64,000 nt of DNA from Hevea brasiliensis (GCF_030052815.1 NC_079505.1:19068643-19132642), one strand, 5' to 3'; counted from the stretch's first letter, positions 1-12,317 are shown. The notes: a model not told the origin generated them from the sequence alone. Program-made: numbers and translations.

Positions 1-1677
1 GTTGTCCGGATCTGTGAATTTCCGGCCAGACAGACCAGCTACCGGAAAAGTCTCCGAATTGGATCGAGGTTTTGGCTACCCCACCATTGTCAGGCATCCC
101 GAGCGCGTTCCCGAAGTCGGAATCGGCAAAGGTAAACCCGAACCTTGCTTTTTCGTAATTTTCTAGTGCTTAAATAGGATTGAAAATCCATAAAATATTC
201 GTGGTAGCTTAGAAAATTACGATTCTTTTTGCAATAGCTTAGTAATATTTCTAAGGACCGCGGGGCAGAGTTTTATAATTTTTAGAGCTTATTTGAGCAG
301 TTTTTGCAAAAATGATCAATTATAAGGACTAAATTGAAATTTTACATATTGTGATGAATGATTGATTTGATGGGCCCAGGAGGGGCTGTGTGATGTGATT
401 GAGTTGTGGATATATGGATTGTGGATATAGAAGTGTGTTTTGAGCCCTTTTGCAGGTTGGGTAGGTCCTAGGTATAGGGGAGACTCTGCCGGATTTTCGG
501 CACGACTTAGGACGTATTGGGTCTTTTCTTGATTTGTATTGAGTCATTTGTATTAAATAATTGTAATATAATTGTCAGGTGAGCCGGGACAGCCTTCTTC
601 CTCCGCCCAGCCACCACAGTGATTGTCGTCAAGTCTGTGAGTAAAATATTAATTTTAATTTTTATTTCGTTATTTTTATATGTTCAGCTGGCGCATGCAT
701 CACTTATATGCATATATTTATGTAGTTAAACTCTAGGCACGAATTATGTTGCATTCATAACTGTTAATGTGCCATGAATGTTGTTGTGGTAATTTGGAGC
801 AGTGTGCGTGCGTTTGCGTGCGTGTGATGTGGTGTGGACTATGGATAGGGCCAGGCGATCACGGCTTGAGTAATTGGGACCCGATCCTTCGAGGGGTAGT
901 CACGGCTTGAGTAATTCATTTGGGACCCTCGATTTGGTTATTAAGTGGAAGTCCGAGCTTGAGTAATTCGGCACGGGTTGGATTTAAGAGAGCTGTATAG
1001 GGGATCAGCTCCCATATGTTATGATTGATACTACAGGGTGTGTGAGTGCTCCAAATTACCTTTTTGATGTTATGATATGAAAATGTTGTTGATGTTGCAT
1101 TTCACTCTACAGGGTGCATTAGTTCAGATAGTTATAGAGATTATAGTTAAGATTGATATTTTACTCTCTGAGTCGAACGCTCACTCCTGTTCAAAAATTT
1201 TTACAGGCCACAGGAGGATATTTTGTTCTGGGTTAACCTGCCTTTTTACCTCGCAGGTTGTTTATCAATATTGTGTAATTTTAATTACTCCTAGAATTTC
1301 CGCATGTGTTAGCAGTAATTATTTGAAATTGGTCTGTAATATTATATTCATGTTGGACCTGTAAACTTAATATTTTAAGTCTGTTTGATGGATTGGATGA
1401 GGGAGCTGAGCTCCCATTTATTATTATGTTGATGAGTATGTGGAGGGTGAGCTGAGCTCCCCAATGGATTGTTTATTGTGTTTACAGGTCGGGTGAGTCG
1501 AAAACTCCCCGTTGGAAAGTCCATTTTATGGCCGACTCTGTCCGTTTGTTTTCTTGATATTGGGCCCAAATGGGACTTAGTGTTGGGTTAATGAATAGAT
1601 AATGCTTACTACGGGCCTGGGGGCTTTAGGCTTGGCCAGTCCTAGTGCCTGTCCGGCGATTAGGTTGGGTCGTGACA
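1..1677 (+). repeat. 5' LTR of the Tekay-like element (partial)
   Basis: This stretch aligns along its whole length with 7130-8784 and ends in GTGACA immediately before the primer site. Roughly the first 70 bases of the LTR are missing beyond the window start. Compared with the 3' LTR it has many one- or two-base insertions, for example near 890, 990, 1035, 1195 and 1400. Confidence 0.92.
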
Positions 1678-1681
1678 AATG

Positions 1682-1693
1682 TGGTATCAGAGC
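1682..1693 (+). promoter_or_regulatory. Primer binding site, tRNA-Met type
   Basis: TGGTATCAGAGC lies four bases after the LTR end. This is the usual initiator-Met tRNA complement used by Tekay and many copia elements to prime minus-strand DNA synthesis. Confidence 0.9.
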
Positions 1694-2905
1694 TTAGGCT
1701 CCAGATTCATAGGGAAAAATCATCTAAGTGTTGGGAAGAGTCTACTAGGAGTCACATGCGGAGTATAGGATTCATTTTCGTCTTTTCTGTAATTCTTTGT
1801 TTCTAGATTCTACGTTATACCTCGGAAATATAATATTACGTCAGTTTGTGTCTTGATTTTCGTGGAGTACATGAAATGTGAAAGAGAGTTAGTAGACATG
1901 TGAGATCTATCATGAGGATACATACTCCAAGAAATGTTATATTTTTGTCAGTATGGGTTTAAATGGTGTGCCCATTTCGTGTAAGACACGAGTACATAAA
2001 AGTGAGTCTTAAAAGTACAGTTGCCCTAGATAAGGATGAGGATACCACTACTGGCAGTCATCAGTAGATGACCCAGTCAGAATAAGTTTGTGATAATAGA
2101 AGATTCAAGAGAGATAAGAAATTAGGAGACATAGTGCATCGGGGACGTATCGTAGTAACTATACAATGTTCTCGATGTATCCGCTCTGTAGTTCTGATGC
2201 AAACATGAGATTATTGTGTAGAGCTGCGTGCATCCCCGTGGTGCTCCATAATGAGGGTGTTTGAGATGACTTCTGTTTTGGTACAGTTATGCCAGAACAG
2301 AGTTCTATATTCTTGAGAGGAGTTGGGAACTCGGCTAAGAGTCTAGAGTTAGAATATTGAAAGGTCACGGTTGGGTGATAACTAGAGTCGGTGACTCGAT
2401 TACTGACATGAGCTAGAGTTACATCAAGAGTTGCCATCAGACCAGAGGTTTCGGATTAGTTGCAAATTAAAGGTGACTCTTATAGATTGAGAATAGTATA
2501 CGTTTTGTGTATTAGTATGGAATAAAGTACAACTCTACTACCTAGAGAAGGTCGAAACTATGAATTGATGATTTATAGAGCTATGATATGATAAAAGAGT
2601 CATTAACTTGACATGGTTCTGGCAAGGTGGTAGATGTAGTACCTTTGTTGCAGCAAATTAGGATATAGTCCTATCTTTTCAGAATGGATCGAAGGTTATT
2701 ACTGATAATGATGACTTATGGAATAGTATCCCAGATGGGACTGTAAAGTGTGGTAGAGAGTAGTTGGCTCGGGTATCCTGGAGAGGATACAAGTTCCATT
2801 ATAGGAATCATATATAATCAGATCACGATGGATGTAAATCCTTTGAATTGGATGACGGGTTTGAGTGCCCGAAATCTTAAGTTTTGGAATTGAGTAAACA
2901 TGGAA

Positions 2906-2954
<49 letters not shown>

Positions 2955-5057
2955 ATTACTGCAGAATCAGTTCTCGAGGTAGTAAGGGTATTATGTAAGC
3001 TAAAGGATAAGGATAGAGATCATACAATAAAAGTATGACTGTAATTTGCTGAGTTCCTTTCTAATTTCAAATTATTCAAAACAATAGTATAATCTAATTA
3101 TAATAGTGTTAAGAGTAATAAATTAGCGAAGATAAATCACAGAAGGCCAATGGATAAAGAAAGTGCAGAATGAAAGTTTGGGCAATTGATTGCAGATGCA
3201 ATATAATCTAAATGCTAGTGGAAGTACTAGCTAGAGTGGTCAAAGGACCAAATCTGAGTAGCACAGACATATGATAACGCGATAGAGACTCTGAAGATAT
3301 AGTTAGCAAATCTGGCTATCATGTTAGGAAGAAGAATGGAACCAGGGATAGAATAGTCAAGTTTTATTTTGGGTAAGACAAAGGAAATAAATGAAAGGAC
3401 AACCTAAAGAGCGCATAATAAAAGGAACAAAGTTAAGATATAGGATAGGCTAAGTGTTATTCTTGGCAAGGAGAATGACAAGGAGGGAAAACCCAAAATG
3501 GGACCACATTAGTGAGAAAAGTGATGGAGGTATGGAATACAATAATAATGAGTAAATGCTAGAAGGTGTGCGATGGTATTGCGGACTACCTAATTAGGTA
3601 GAGAAAGAGAAGTTAGTAAGCGATAAGTTGAATAAAAGTCAGTCTAAGGGATCAAATAGGTATGATGAGAGGAAAAGAATGATAGATAATGACACATAGG
3701 TTTTAGGTTAGACTTTTGAGATAGTGAGAAGGTAGTTAGAGGTTCGTTATGAATGTCAGGCAAACATTTTTAGTGTGATCAACGGAATCACTTTGTAGTG
3801 AAGCAATAACGAGGACAATAGTAGGGGTAGAGCGAAAAGTGACAAGTCCGGATGGTTATAAATCACTAGAAATTTCAAGGATCAAATTAATGACAATAGA
3901 TAAGGGTGGAATTAATGTTGGAAGAATTTATTAGTGAGAGAAATCTTTCAGGAATCAACAAAAGTTAAGGGCACAATATAAACGATGATAGATATGAATC
4001 ATAGGTCGAGTATAAGTAAAGTTAATAAATTATAAAATATTATGTCAAGAAGGAAAATGGTACAGAAAGGGTTCATGCAAATGATACCTTATAGGTAGAG
4101 CATAATTGTGCTAGGAGATGATGAAATTTGGAGAGAAAGACCAAGAAACTTAGGTGAAACGTTATAATATGACAATCGGGTGTAGTTGAATATAAGAGGA
4201 TATTTTCTTTCTTTTCAAGTTTAGCTTGTGCTTTTGGTTCTAGAAGGTTATATAAGGAACAGCTGAGTCAAGGAGACCTAGTTATTGAGAGTTTAGTAGG
4301 CACAAATTCATACATAATTTCTGATATGAGAATGACAGTAAGTGCATACCTAGTATTAAGTATGAAAGGACGAGCAGTAATGACAGGAGTTAAATTGAGT
4401 TAGCTACTAAGGCTTGCAAACTGTTTTAAACTATGAGTGGAGGAAGTACTATTTATGGTTGAGATTCAATAGATGAAATTGTTTTGATGGGTAATTTGAG
4501 GTTGAAGTTTAGAAAGCTATGGGCGGTATATATGATTATATTAAGGAGAATGAACACGTGAAGTATCTTGATTGGAATTAAGTCATGACACAAATTTCCT
4601 ACAGTAGTGTTAGTTCGGATGGAACTTATAGTTTATGGGGCTCATATTCATCCAGGATAAGCAATTTCCTACTAAGGCTGATAGGGAATGATAATGTTCT
4701 GATAGTTAAGTTGTAAAAAAAGGGGATACAAAAAAAAAATTTCTATGGGTAATTATAAGTGTTACATAAGGTGAAGAATGTGCTGGTAGGAGTAAATCAT
4801 AGGCTTAGAATTCTTGAAGTAATGAAACTAGTATTCAAGATAAGACTAAGAAATAAAAAGAAAGTTAAAGTTGATGATGGGATAGACATCTTTGAAGGAA
4901 AAGGTGTAAGGATGAGATAGGACTAAAATTAAGGAATAAGTACAGCAGGTTGAAATGATACCAACAATACCAAAAATAGGAAAAGGGAAGTGGATAAGAT
5001 GCAAAGGACAGGAAGAGAGCTCGATAGAGTCAGTTATAATGATGAGGATAAGGAGTG
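1694..5057. other. Purine-rich non-coding internal region replacing gag-PR-RT
   Basis: About 3.3 kb between the primer site and the first recognisable pol codons has no long open frame on either strand. The plus strand is conspicuously rich in A and G and poor in C: two sampled 60-base lines near 3361 and 3601 contain about 40 and 44 purines. No gag zinc knuckle, protease DTG/DSG or RT YXDD motif was found. It may be a heavily decayed gag-pol or an unrelated replacement. Confidence 0.6.
2906..2950. repeat. (AAT)n microsatellite
   Basis: About 14 uninterrupted AAT units lie within the purine-rich internal region of the Tekay-like element. Confidence 0.95.
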
Positions 5058-6327
5058 TCTAACCACTGCCCCTGTGTTAACACTACCTATGAGCGGTGAA
5101 GGATACACCGTGTACTGTGACGCCTCCAGAGTTGGCCTAGGGTGTGTTTTGATGCAGAATGGAAAGGTAGTGGCTTATGCTTCAAGGCAGCTGAAGAGGC
5201 ATGAGCAGAACTACCCCACCCATGATTTGGAAATGGCGGCTGTAGTCTTTGCACTAAAAATCTGGAGACACTACCTGTATGGGGAAGTGTGCGAGATATA
5301 CACCGACCATAAGAGTTTGAAATACATCTTCCAACAGAGGGATTTGAACTTGAGACAAAGGAGATGGATGGAGCTTCTGAAAGACTATGATTGCACCATC
5401 CAAGTACCACAGGAAGGCCAATGTTGTGGCGGATGCTCTGAGAGAAAATCTTACAGCGATTTGGCACACATTTCAGAGAAAAGACCATTGATTCGGGAAG
5501 TACATGAGTTGATGGATCAAGGTCTAATCCTAGATCTTTCGGATGAGGGTATTGTTGGCTCACTTTTGGTGAGGCCAGACTTGAGGGACAGAGTTAGAGT
5601 TTCCCAGCACAGAGACCAACAATTGATGAAGATCATAGAAAGAGTACAGCAAGGTGAAGGTGGTGAGTTTGGATTTGCCAATGATGGCACCCTAGTGCAA
5701 GGTTCTAGGATATGTGTGCCCGATGTGGACAATCTCAGAAATGAAATCATGCAAGAGGCACACTATACACTGTACAGTGTCCACCCAGGTTCCACCAAGA
5801 TGTACCATGATGTGAAAGATAGCTATTGGTGGAATGGCATGAAGAGAGACATAGCAGACTTTGTGTCCAAGTGCTTGACTTGTCAGAAGGTGAAGTTTGA
5901 ACACCAGAGACCGTCAGGGAAGCTGCAAGAGCTCCCTATCCCAGAATGGAAGTGGGAAATGATTACTATGGATTTTGTGACTGGGTTGCCTCGTACCACG
6001 CGAGGATATGATTCGATATGGGTAATTGTAGACCGCTTGACCAAATCAGCTCACTTCTTACCTGTGAAGACTACATATTCTGTGGCACAGTATGCCCGGC
6101 TCTACATTCGAGAAATAGTCAGATTGCATGGAGTTCCGGCTTCCATAATATCTGACAGAGGGCCCCAGTTCACTTCTCGATTTTGGAGAAAGTTGCAGGA
6201 GGCACTTGGCACACTGATTGAACTTGACGGCTTTCCACCCTCGATGCAGACGGACCGAAAGGACAATCCAAACAACGGAAGACAGGCCTCGCATGAGTGT
6301 CTTGGATTTTGGAGGTCAATGGGATGA
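5058..6327 (+). pseudogene. Tekay-like pol remnant: RNase H and integrase core
   Basis: Recognisable pol begins at the [10 protein letters not shown] motif after unrelated sequence; the open frame extends upstream to 4990 but that part is not pol-like. Next come a Ty3-type RNase H ([27 protein letters not shown]), an HHCC integrase zinc finger (His near VHPGS, Cys pair in CLTCQK), and the integrase core with the first Asp (TMDFVTG) and second Asp (ISDRGPQF). Around 5400-5450 the conserved [13 protein letters not shown] region lies in another frame, so there is a compensated frameshift. After about 6215 the frame is lost before the catalytic Glu, whose region (DGQxERT-like) is visible only in a shifted frame. 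Non-functional. Confidence 0.85.
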
Positions 6328-6380
6328 GCGGCTAGCTTTGGTGAGTTTGCCTACAACAACGATTATCACTCGGCATAGGG

Positions 6381-7016
6381 ATGGCACCCTATGAGGCATT
6401 ATATGGAAGAAAGTGTAGGTCTCCTCTGTGTTGGACGGAAATGGGGGAAGCGAAAGTGCATGATGTAGACCTAAAGCAGTACACTTCAGAGATAGTTCCT
6501 TTAATCGAGGAACGGCGAGGACGGCTTTCGATGAAGCAGAAAGAGTTATGCAGACCCAGACGGACGGAGGATGTGGAGTTTGCAGTGGGCGACTATGTAT
6601 TCCTGAAGGTATCTCTAATGAAGGGAGTCATGAGATTCGGAAAGAAGGGCAAGTTGGCACCTCGGTATATCGGACCTTTTGAGGTTACTGATAGAGTTGG
6701 AGCAGTTGCCTACCGGTTGGAGCTACCACCCAACCTCTCTCACGTTCATCACGTGTTTCACATCTCCATGCTCAGGAAATACATTCCCGATCCTTCTCAT
6801 GTACTGCAGCCGGATGTGATAGAGCTAAAAGAGAACTTGACATTTGAGGAGCAGCCTGTAGCCATAGTGGACTACCAAGTGAGACAGCTGAGATCCAAAC
6901 AGATCTCTATGGTTAAGGTTTTGTGGAGGAGTCAGTCAGTGGAAGAGTGCACACGAGTCGAGCGGGACATGCGTAGCAAGTACCCTTATCATTCAATGTA
7001 TAATCATGTGCTTTAA
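6381..7016 (+). pseudogene. Tekay-like pol remnant: integrase C-terminus and chromodomain
   Basis: This frame starts at MAPYEALYGRKCRSP, the usual segment just after the integrase core, continues through the GPF (GKLAPRYIGPFEV) and HHVFHISMLRKY motifs, and ends in a chromodomain-like region (EEQPVAIVDYQVRQLR ... VKVLW). Chromodomains of this type bind modified histones and steer integration into heterochromatin in this lineage. It is separated from the upstream pol frame by a frameshift near 6370. The natural stop is retained 45 bases before the 3' LTR. Confidence 0.85.
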
Positions 7017-7050
7017 TCTGCCTTGTGTAAAATTAGGGCGAATTTTCTGT

Positions 7051-7061
7051 AAGAGGAAGAA
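7051..7061 (+). promoter_or_regulatory. Polypurine tract of the Tekay-like element
   Basis: AAGAGGAAGAA lies directly before the TGTAACACC start of the 3' LTR, the expected position of the plus-strand primer. Confidence 0.8.
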
Positions 7062-8784
7062 TGTAACACCCACGATTTTTATATATTATTATTGGGCTTC
7101 GTGTAGGTATCCTCAATTCGCGGAAATTCGGCGGTTAATGGATGCGTGAATTCCGGCGAACAGACCAGCTACGGAAAAGTCTCAATTGGATCGAGGTTTT
7201 GGCTACCCCACCATTGTCGGGCATCCCGAGCGTTCGAAGTCGGAATCGGCAAAGGTAAAACCAAACCTTGCTTTTTCGTAATTTTCTAGTGCTTAAATAG
7301 GATTGAAAATCCATAAAATATTCGTGGTAGCTTAGAAAATTACGATTCTTTTTGCAATAGCTTAGTAATATTTCTAAGGACCGCGGGGCAGAGTTTTATA
7401 ATTTTTAGAGCTTATTTGAGCAGTTTTTGCAAAAATGATCAATTATAAGGACTAAATTGAAATTTTACATATTGTGATGAATGATTGATTTGATGGGCCC
7501 AGGAGGGGCTGTGTGATGTGATTGAGTTGTGGATATATGGATTGTGGATATAGAAGTGTGTTTTGAGCCCTTTTGCAGGTTGGGTAGGTCCTAGGTATAG
7601 GGGAGACTCTGCCGGATTTTCGGCACGACTTAGGACGTATTGGGTCTTTTCTTGATTTGTATTGAGTTATTTGTATTAAATAATTGTAATATAATTGTCA
7701 GGTGAGCCGGGACAGCCTTCTTCCTCCGCCCAGCCGCCACAGTGATTGCCGTCAAGTCTGTGAGTAAAATATTAATTTTAATTATAATTTCGATATTATT
7801 ATATGTTCAGCATGCCCATGCATCACTTATATGCATATATTTATGTAGTTAAACTCTAGGCACGAATTATGTTGCATTCATAACTGTTAATGTGCCATGA
7901 ATGTTGTTGTGGTAATTTGGAGCAGTGTGCGTGCGTTTGCGTGCGTGTGATGTGGTGTGGACTATGGATAGGGCCAGGCGATCACGGCTTGAGTAATTGG
8001 GACCGATCCTTGAGGGTAGTCACGGCTTGAGTAATTATTTGGGACCCTCGATTTGGTTATTAAGTGGAAGTCCGAGCTTGAGTAATTCGGCACGGGTTGG
8101 ATTTAAGAGAGTGTATGGGGATCGGCTCCCATATGTTATGATTGATACTACGAGTGTGTGAGTGCTCCAAATTACCTTTTGATGTTATGATATGAAAATG
8201 TTGTTGATGTTGCATTTCACTCTACAGGTGCATTAGTTGAGATAGTTATAGAGATTATAGTTAAGATTGATATTTTACTCTGAGTCGAACGCTCACTCTG
8301 TTCAAAAATTTTTACTGAGCCACGGAGGATATTTTGTTCAGGTTAACACGCCTTTTTACCTCGCGAGTTGTTTATCAATATTGTGTAATTTTAATTACTC
8401 CTAGAATTTCCGCATGTGTTAGCGATAATTATTTGAAATTGGTCCGTAATATTATATTCATGTTGGACTGTAAACTTAATATTTTAAGTCTGTTTGATGG
8501 ATTGGATGAGGAGTGAGCTCCCATTTATTATTATGTTGATGAGTATGTGGAGGGTGGTGAGCTCCCAATGGATTGTTTATTGTGTTTACAGGTCGGGTGA
8601 GTCGAAAACTCCCCGTTGGAAAGTCCATTTTATGGCCGGACTCTGTCCGTTTGTTTTCTTGATATTGGGCCCAAATGGGCCTTAGAGTTGGGTTAATGAA
8701 TAGTTAAGGCTTACTACGGGCCTCGGGGGCTTTAGGCTGGCCCAGGTCCTAGTGCCGGTCCGGCCCATAGGTTGGGTCGTGACA
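7062..8784 (+). repeat. 3' LTR of the Tekay-like element
   Basis: Complete 1723-bp LTR running from TGTAACACCC to GTGACA. GAAAC follows and is the presumed right-hand target-site duplication. The 3' LTR lacks many short insertions present in the 5' copy. Confidence 0.92.
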
Positions 8785-10212
8785 GAAACCATCAATAAAT
8801 ATATCTCCTTTATTTTTAGAACATTAGAATATTATTTTCTAAAAGTTTATTTCAATCAAATAATTTAATTCAAGTACCAATTAATTTACATACTCTCTTT
8901 AATTTTAAAAAAATAATTTTTGGAAGTATAATTTTAATTAAATAATTAAATTCAAATCTCAATTTAATTAGGACTATAACTACAATTTTAATTTAATTTA
9001 AAATAAAATAATTTAATTTTTAAACCATAATGGCAAACCCTAAACCTAACTCATATTATTTATGGATTTTCTATTATGATTTAATAGCATAACTGTCATT
9101 GATATTTAAAAATTAATTTATTTTATTTAAAACAATTAAAATTGCAATTATAATCTTATTTATATTGAGATTTGAATTTAATTATTTAATTCAAATTATA
9201 CTTTAAAAAATTATTTTTTAAATTAAAAAGGGCAAGTAATCTAATTTACACTTGAATTAACTTATTTAATTGAAATAAATTTTTAGAAAATAGTGTTTTA
9301 GAAAATAATTTCATTGATAAATAAATCTCAATTAATTTGATTAAGAAAATAAGATTGAGAGAGAGAAGAGAAACAGGGTAAATAGTAATTTAATTTTTTT
9401 TTTAACTTGAAAACCGGCTATTAGTCAAGGGAGATTTTTTTTTAAATGAAATTAAAGTTGAGTAATTATATTTTAACTAATTAAAATTGAATAACTGAAA
9501 TAAAACTAATATTTAAATTAAGAGATTATTGATACAATTTATCTCAAAAAGTCTTTAGGGTTGGTAAAAGAACCCATATTGCACATAGATAATAAAATTT
9601 TCAATGAACTTCTTTCTATTAAAAAGATTTTATATGATAGTTTTTAAGGTTAGCTCTTATATTTTTATTTTTTTTACTCTTTAGTTCTTTTTATCATTTT
9701 AACCATTAGTTTGAATTTTATTCAACCACCACTGTAATTTGAAAAATATAACTACATAATTGATTTATCTTACGAGTCTTAAACTATTTAATCCATGTAA
9801 TGATAGTTTATCTTTATTTTGAATACATTCACTGACAAAAAATTTAATTTAAACTAAACGATGAGATTAAAAAGTAAACATAACATAAATATAATGACTA
9901 ACTAATATATTTTTTGTAAAAAAAATAATTTTATTAAAATAAAAAAATTAAATAATAATTTTTTTAAATATTTTTTACTTGTCAAAGACCAATAAAGGCC
10001 ATAATTGCAACCCTAATTCCCAGTTATTTTTTGTAGGCTAGACCCGGTATATGGCCCGCAGCTCAAGTAATAATCATCGTTTGAAAATACAAGCTCTACA
10101 AAGAGTTTTAAGGCTGAAAAGATTAGGCTCTAATACCATACGAGAAGTCAAGAGCAACCTCAAACCATAATTATAAATAAATAATAACTAAAGTCTTAAT
10201 TTTAAATTAATC
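8785..10212. repeat. Dispersed AT-rich repeat, copy A, with internal foldback
   Basis: From GAAACCATCAATAAATAT onwards this segment is collinear with 18835-20345 (copy C), and its start matches 16982-17147 (copy B). Bases about 8800-9045 and about 9090-9345 are imperfect inverted copies of each other around a centre near 9070, giving a long hairpin with arms of roughly 250 bp. The upstream part expected from copy C is absent because the Tekay-like element sits at the break. No coding capacity is seen; family not identified. Confidence 0.75.
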
Positions 10213-10962
10213 ATCTGAACAGTTTTTCATTATTCAACTCTGTTAAATATCAAATCTTCACTAATAATTAAAACTTGTAAATTCTTTCACACCACAAATT
10301 ATTGAGATTAGAAAATCTAAAAAGCTATGATGAAATTTTAAGAGGTTATTCTAACAATCACATTGCTCGCTAGTTGTTGCTGCCAGCAGGTTCAATATCA
10401 GTTTTGTATTTTGTAATTTTCTATTGATGCAAAACTGAAACAAAATCTATTTGAGAATTATTAAAAAGAGAAAGCTGCCCATGTTATATAATCCATCAAT
10501 TACTGCCAACTCCATTGAATTGAAAAAAAATAATAATAAAAAATAACCAAACCAAACCAAAATATAAATAGTAGCAGAAGCTCCCACTCAAGCTGCATAA
10601 CCAAAGACCCAAAAAAACTACTGCACAACACAACACTATGATTCTGAATAGATCCAAACCTAAGATTCAAGAGGAAATAACTATGAACCAGCAGCTTTGC
10701 TAATTACCCTGGTACAATCGAAGACCCAAGATATCTGAACTGATAGCAAGCAAGCTTTAAGTTACAACAAGAAGCTTAACTTTGTTGAATCCATGGACAG
10801 TGCTGGACAAGAAATACAAAGAAATTAAACACCAATTTGGTCAGAGTAGCAATAAGCAATAAAGTAGCAGCAAGGAATATGAACAAGGTCATTTACATAA
10901 TATTAATGAATAAGCAATAATTAAGACTAAACAATATTTAACAGATGAAGAAGATTGATGAT
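10213..10962. other. Unassigned spacer, possible 3' UTR of a minus-strand gene
   Basis: Less AT-rich than the repeats on either side and without long open frames. It follows the stop codon of the minus-strand exon-like segment at 10963-11123, so it could be its 3' untranslated region. No other support. Confidence 0.3.
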
Positions 10963-11123
10963 TCAGTTCCTGTTTCCCCACCTCAAATTGGCCTCCCTCC
11001 TCAATGCTTCAAATGCATTTCTTGAGAGCCTCTTCAACTCATTAAATGCTTGGAGTAGCAAATGGTAAAGATCTTGATATGAGTTCCAAGCTACCCATTT
11101 AAATATGCAGGTCAAGAAACCAT
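10963..11123 (-). pseudogene. Exon-like fragment, paralogous to the small membrane protein C-terminus
   Basis: Read on the minus strand, a frame following an AG acceptor-like site (TTCAG at 11128-11124) contains VAWNSYQDLYHLLLQAF, continues through a Lys/Arg/Leu-rich helix and stops at 10963. It resembles the end of the frame at 11691-12035 (VASNPYQDLYLLV followed by a similar helix), so this is a second, diverged copy of that C-terminal region. The family is not recognised. It may be the last exon of a minus-strand gene or a duplicated fragment. Confidence 0.4.
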
Positions 11124-11690
11124 CTGAAGCTTGGGACTAAGATCAACACAATTTGATTTACAAGCTTTGAGTATGGATTCAATAGCAAATGCTATTCTCA
11201 AACATATACTGGGAATGAGATGGGTATTTTGTTGTGCTGAAGGAGATGAGCATCGAAATTATTTCTACAACTCGATACTGTAATAAAATATTTCAAAATT
11301 GGACTTAATGCTGATAAAAAAATTATTAATAAAAAAATTCTCTCCCTCTCCCTATCTTTTCCTCTACAAACAACACATAAATCAAAATCTCTCTTTGCAT
11401 CGAAAATTACAAATGAGAGAAGGAGATTTAACAATGTAATAAACAAATATTCTAACATTTTCAATCATGAAACACATAAATAAATTTCAAAATTTCAATG
11501 AAAACCCTTTCAAAATCCAACAACTAAGTATTATTTCTACAACTCAGTTACATTAATATAGACTAAACAATCACAATTAAACCATTAAAATTACTACTAA
11601 AATCATACATTTTATATAGAGATCAAAAATTGTAAAGACAACTCAAATTTACTAGAATGATATACCTAACTATACGATTGATTCCGTGGC
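11124..11690. other. AT-rich spacer, possibly intronic
   Basis: No credible coding region. It lies between the two minus-strand segments that share a C-terminal motif, so it could be an intron or an intergenic gap of a tandem duplication. Confidence 0.3.
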
Positions 11691-12035
11691 TCACTCCAGC
11701 CTGCCAAATAGCCTTTGGATTGCATCTTCAGCTAGCTCCTTTGAGTGCTGCAAATCTTCACCTACTAATAGATACAAGTCTTGATATGGATTGCTTGCTA
11801 CTCGTATAACCATGTAGACCCATAAACTCAGAAGTAACACACCATAGATGAGAACATGAATCAAAACAAGTAGCACAATTGCCATATAACCCAATAGGAG
11901 ACGAATATTTCTAGCACATGTTTTGTAATTTGAGTTGGGATGGATTGCATAGTTGATCAGAGCAACCACCAACATCTTCATTTCCCAGCAGTTTTCCGAG
12001 GGAAGCCAATATTTGAAGGGTAGATAATATTTCAT
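11691..12035 (-). CDS. Small predicted membrane protein, unrecognised family
   Basis: A 114-codon frame starting MKYYLPFKYWLPSEN. It has a soluble N-terminal part, one long hydrophobic stretch of about 33 residues (around LLLGYMAIVLLVLIHVLIYG), likely one or two membrane spans, and a charged C-terminal helix after YQDLYLLV. Two partial plus-strand copies at 12074-12325 and 12370-12620 contain about ten residues (AMTIEHELKT-like) that this copy lacks, an in-frame deletion here. The gene is half of an inverted duplication centred on a TA tract, so its status as an expressed gene is doubtful. I do not recognise the family. Confidence 0.4.
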   Translation of the reverse strand: MKYYLPFKYWLPSENCWEMKMLVVALINYAIHPNSNYKTCARNIRLLLGYMAIVLLVLIHVLIYGVLLLSLWVYMVIRVASNPYQDLYLLVGEDLQHSKELAEDAIQRLFGRLE

Positions 12036-12041
12036 CGTGCC

Positions 12042-12061
12042 ATATATATATATATATATAA
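12042..12061. repeat. (TA)n at the centre of an inverted duplication
   Basis: Ten TA units separate the minus-strand copy from the first plus-strand copy of the small membrane-protein gene and form the loop of a long potential hairpin. Confidence 0.9.
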
Positions 12062-12073
12062 CAGGACGCGCAA

Positions 12074-12317
12074 TGAAATATTATCTACCCCTCAAATATT
12101 GGCTTCCCTCGGAAAACAGAAGATGTTGGTGGTTGCTCTAATCAACTATGCAATAGCAATGACAATTGAACATGAACTCAAAACCCATCCCAACTCAAAT
12201 TACAAAACATGTGCTAGAAATATTCGTCTCCTATTGGGTTATATGGCAATTGTGCTACTTGTTTTGATTCATGTTCTCATCTATGGTGTGTTACTTCTGA
12301 GTTTATGGGTCTACATG

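Larger units (their letters stand above)
1..8784 (+). mobile_element. Tekay-like chromovirus (Ty3/gypsy), 5' end cut by window
   Basis: Two long direct repeats (1-1677 and 7062-8784) flank an internal region that starts with a tRNA-Met-type primer site and ends with a purine tract. The pol remnant ends with a chromodomain-like region behind the integrase, which is characteristic of chromoviruses; LTR length and the ATGTAACACCC start fit the Del/Tekay group. Gag, protease and RT are not recognisable, so the copy is non-autonomous. The sequence after the 3' LTR (from 8785) matches dispersed repeat copies at 16978 and 18833, so the element landed inside such a repeat. The matching 5' flank and target-site duplication lie outside the window. 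Confidence 0.9.

Noticed and set aside
1077..1364. ORF in the Tekay-like 5' LTR
   Set aside because: The corresponding 3' LTR sequence has different indels and does not keep the frame; no domain.
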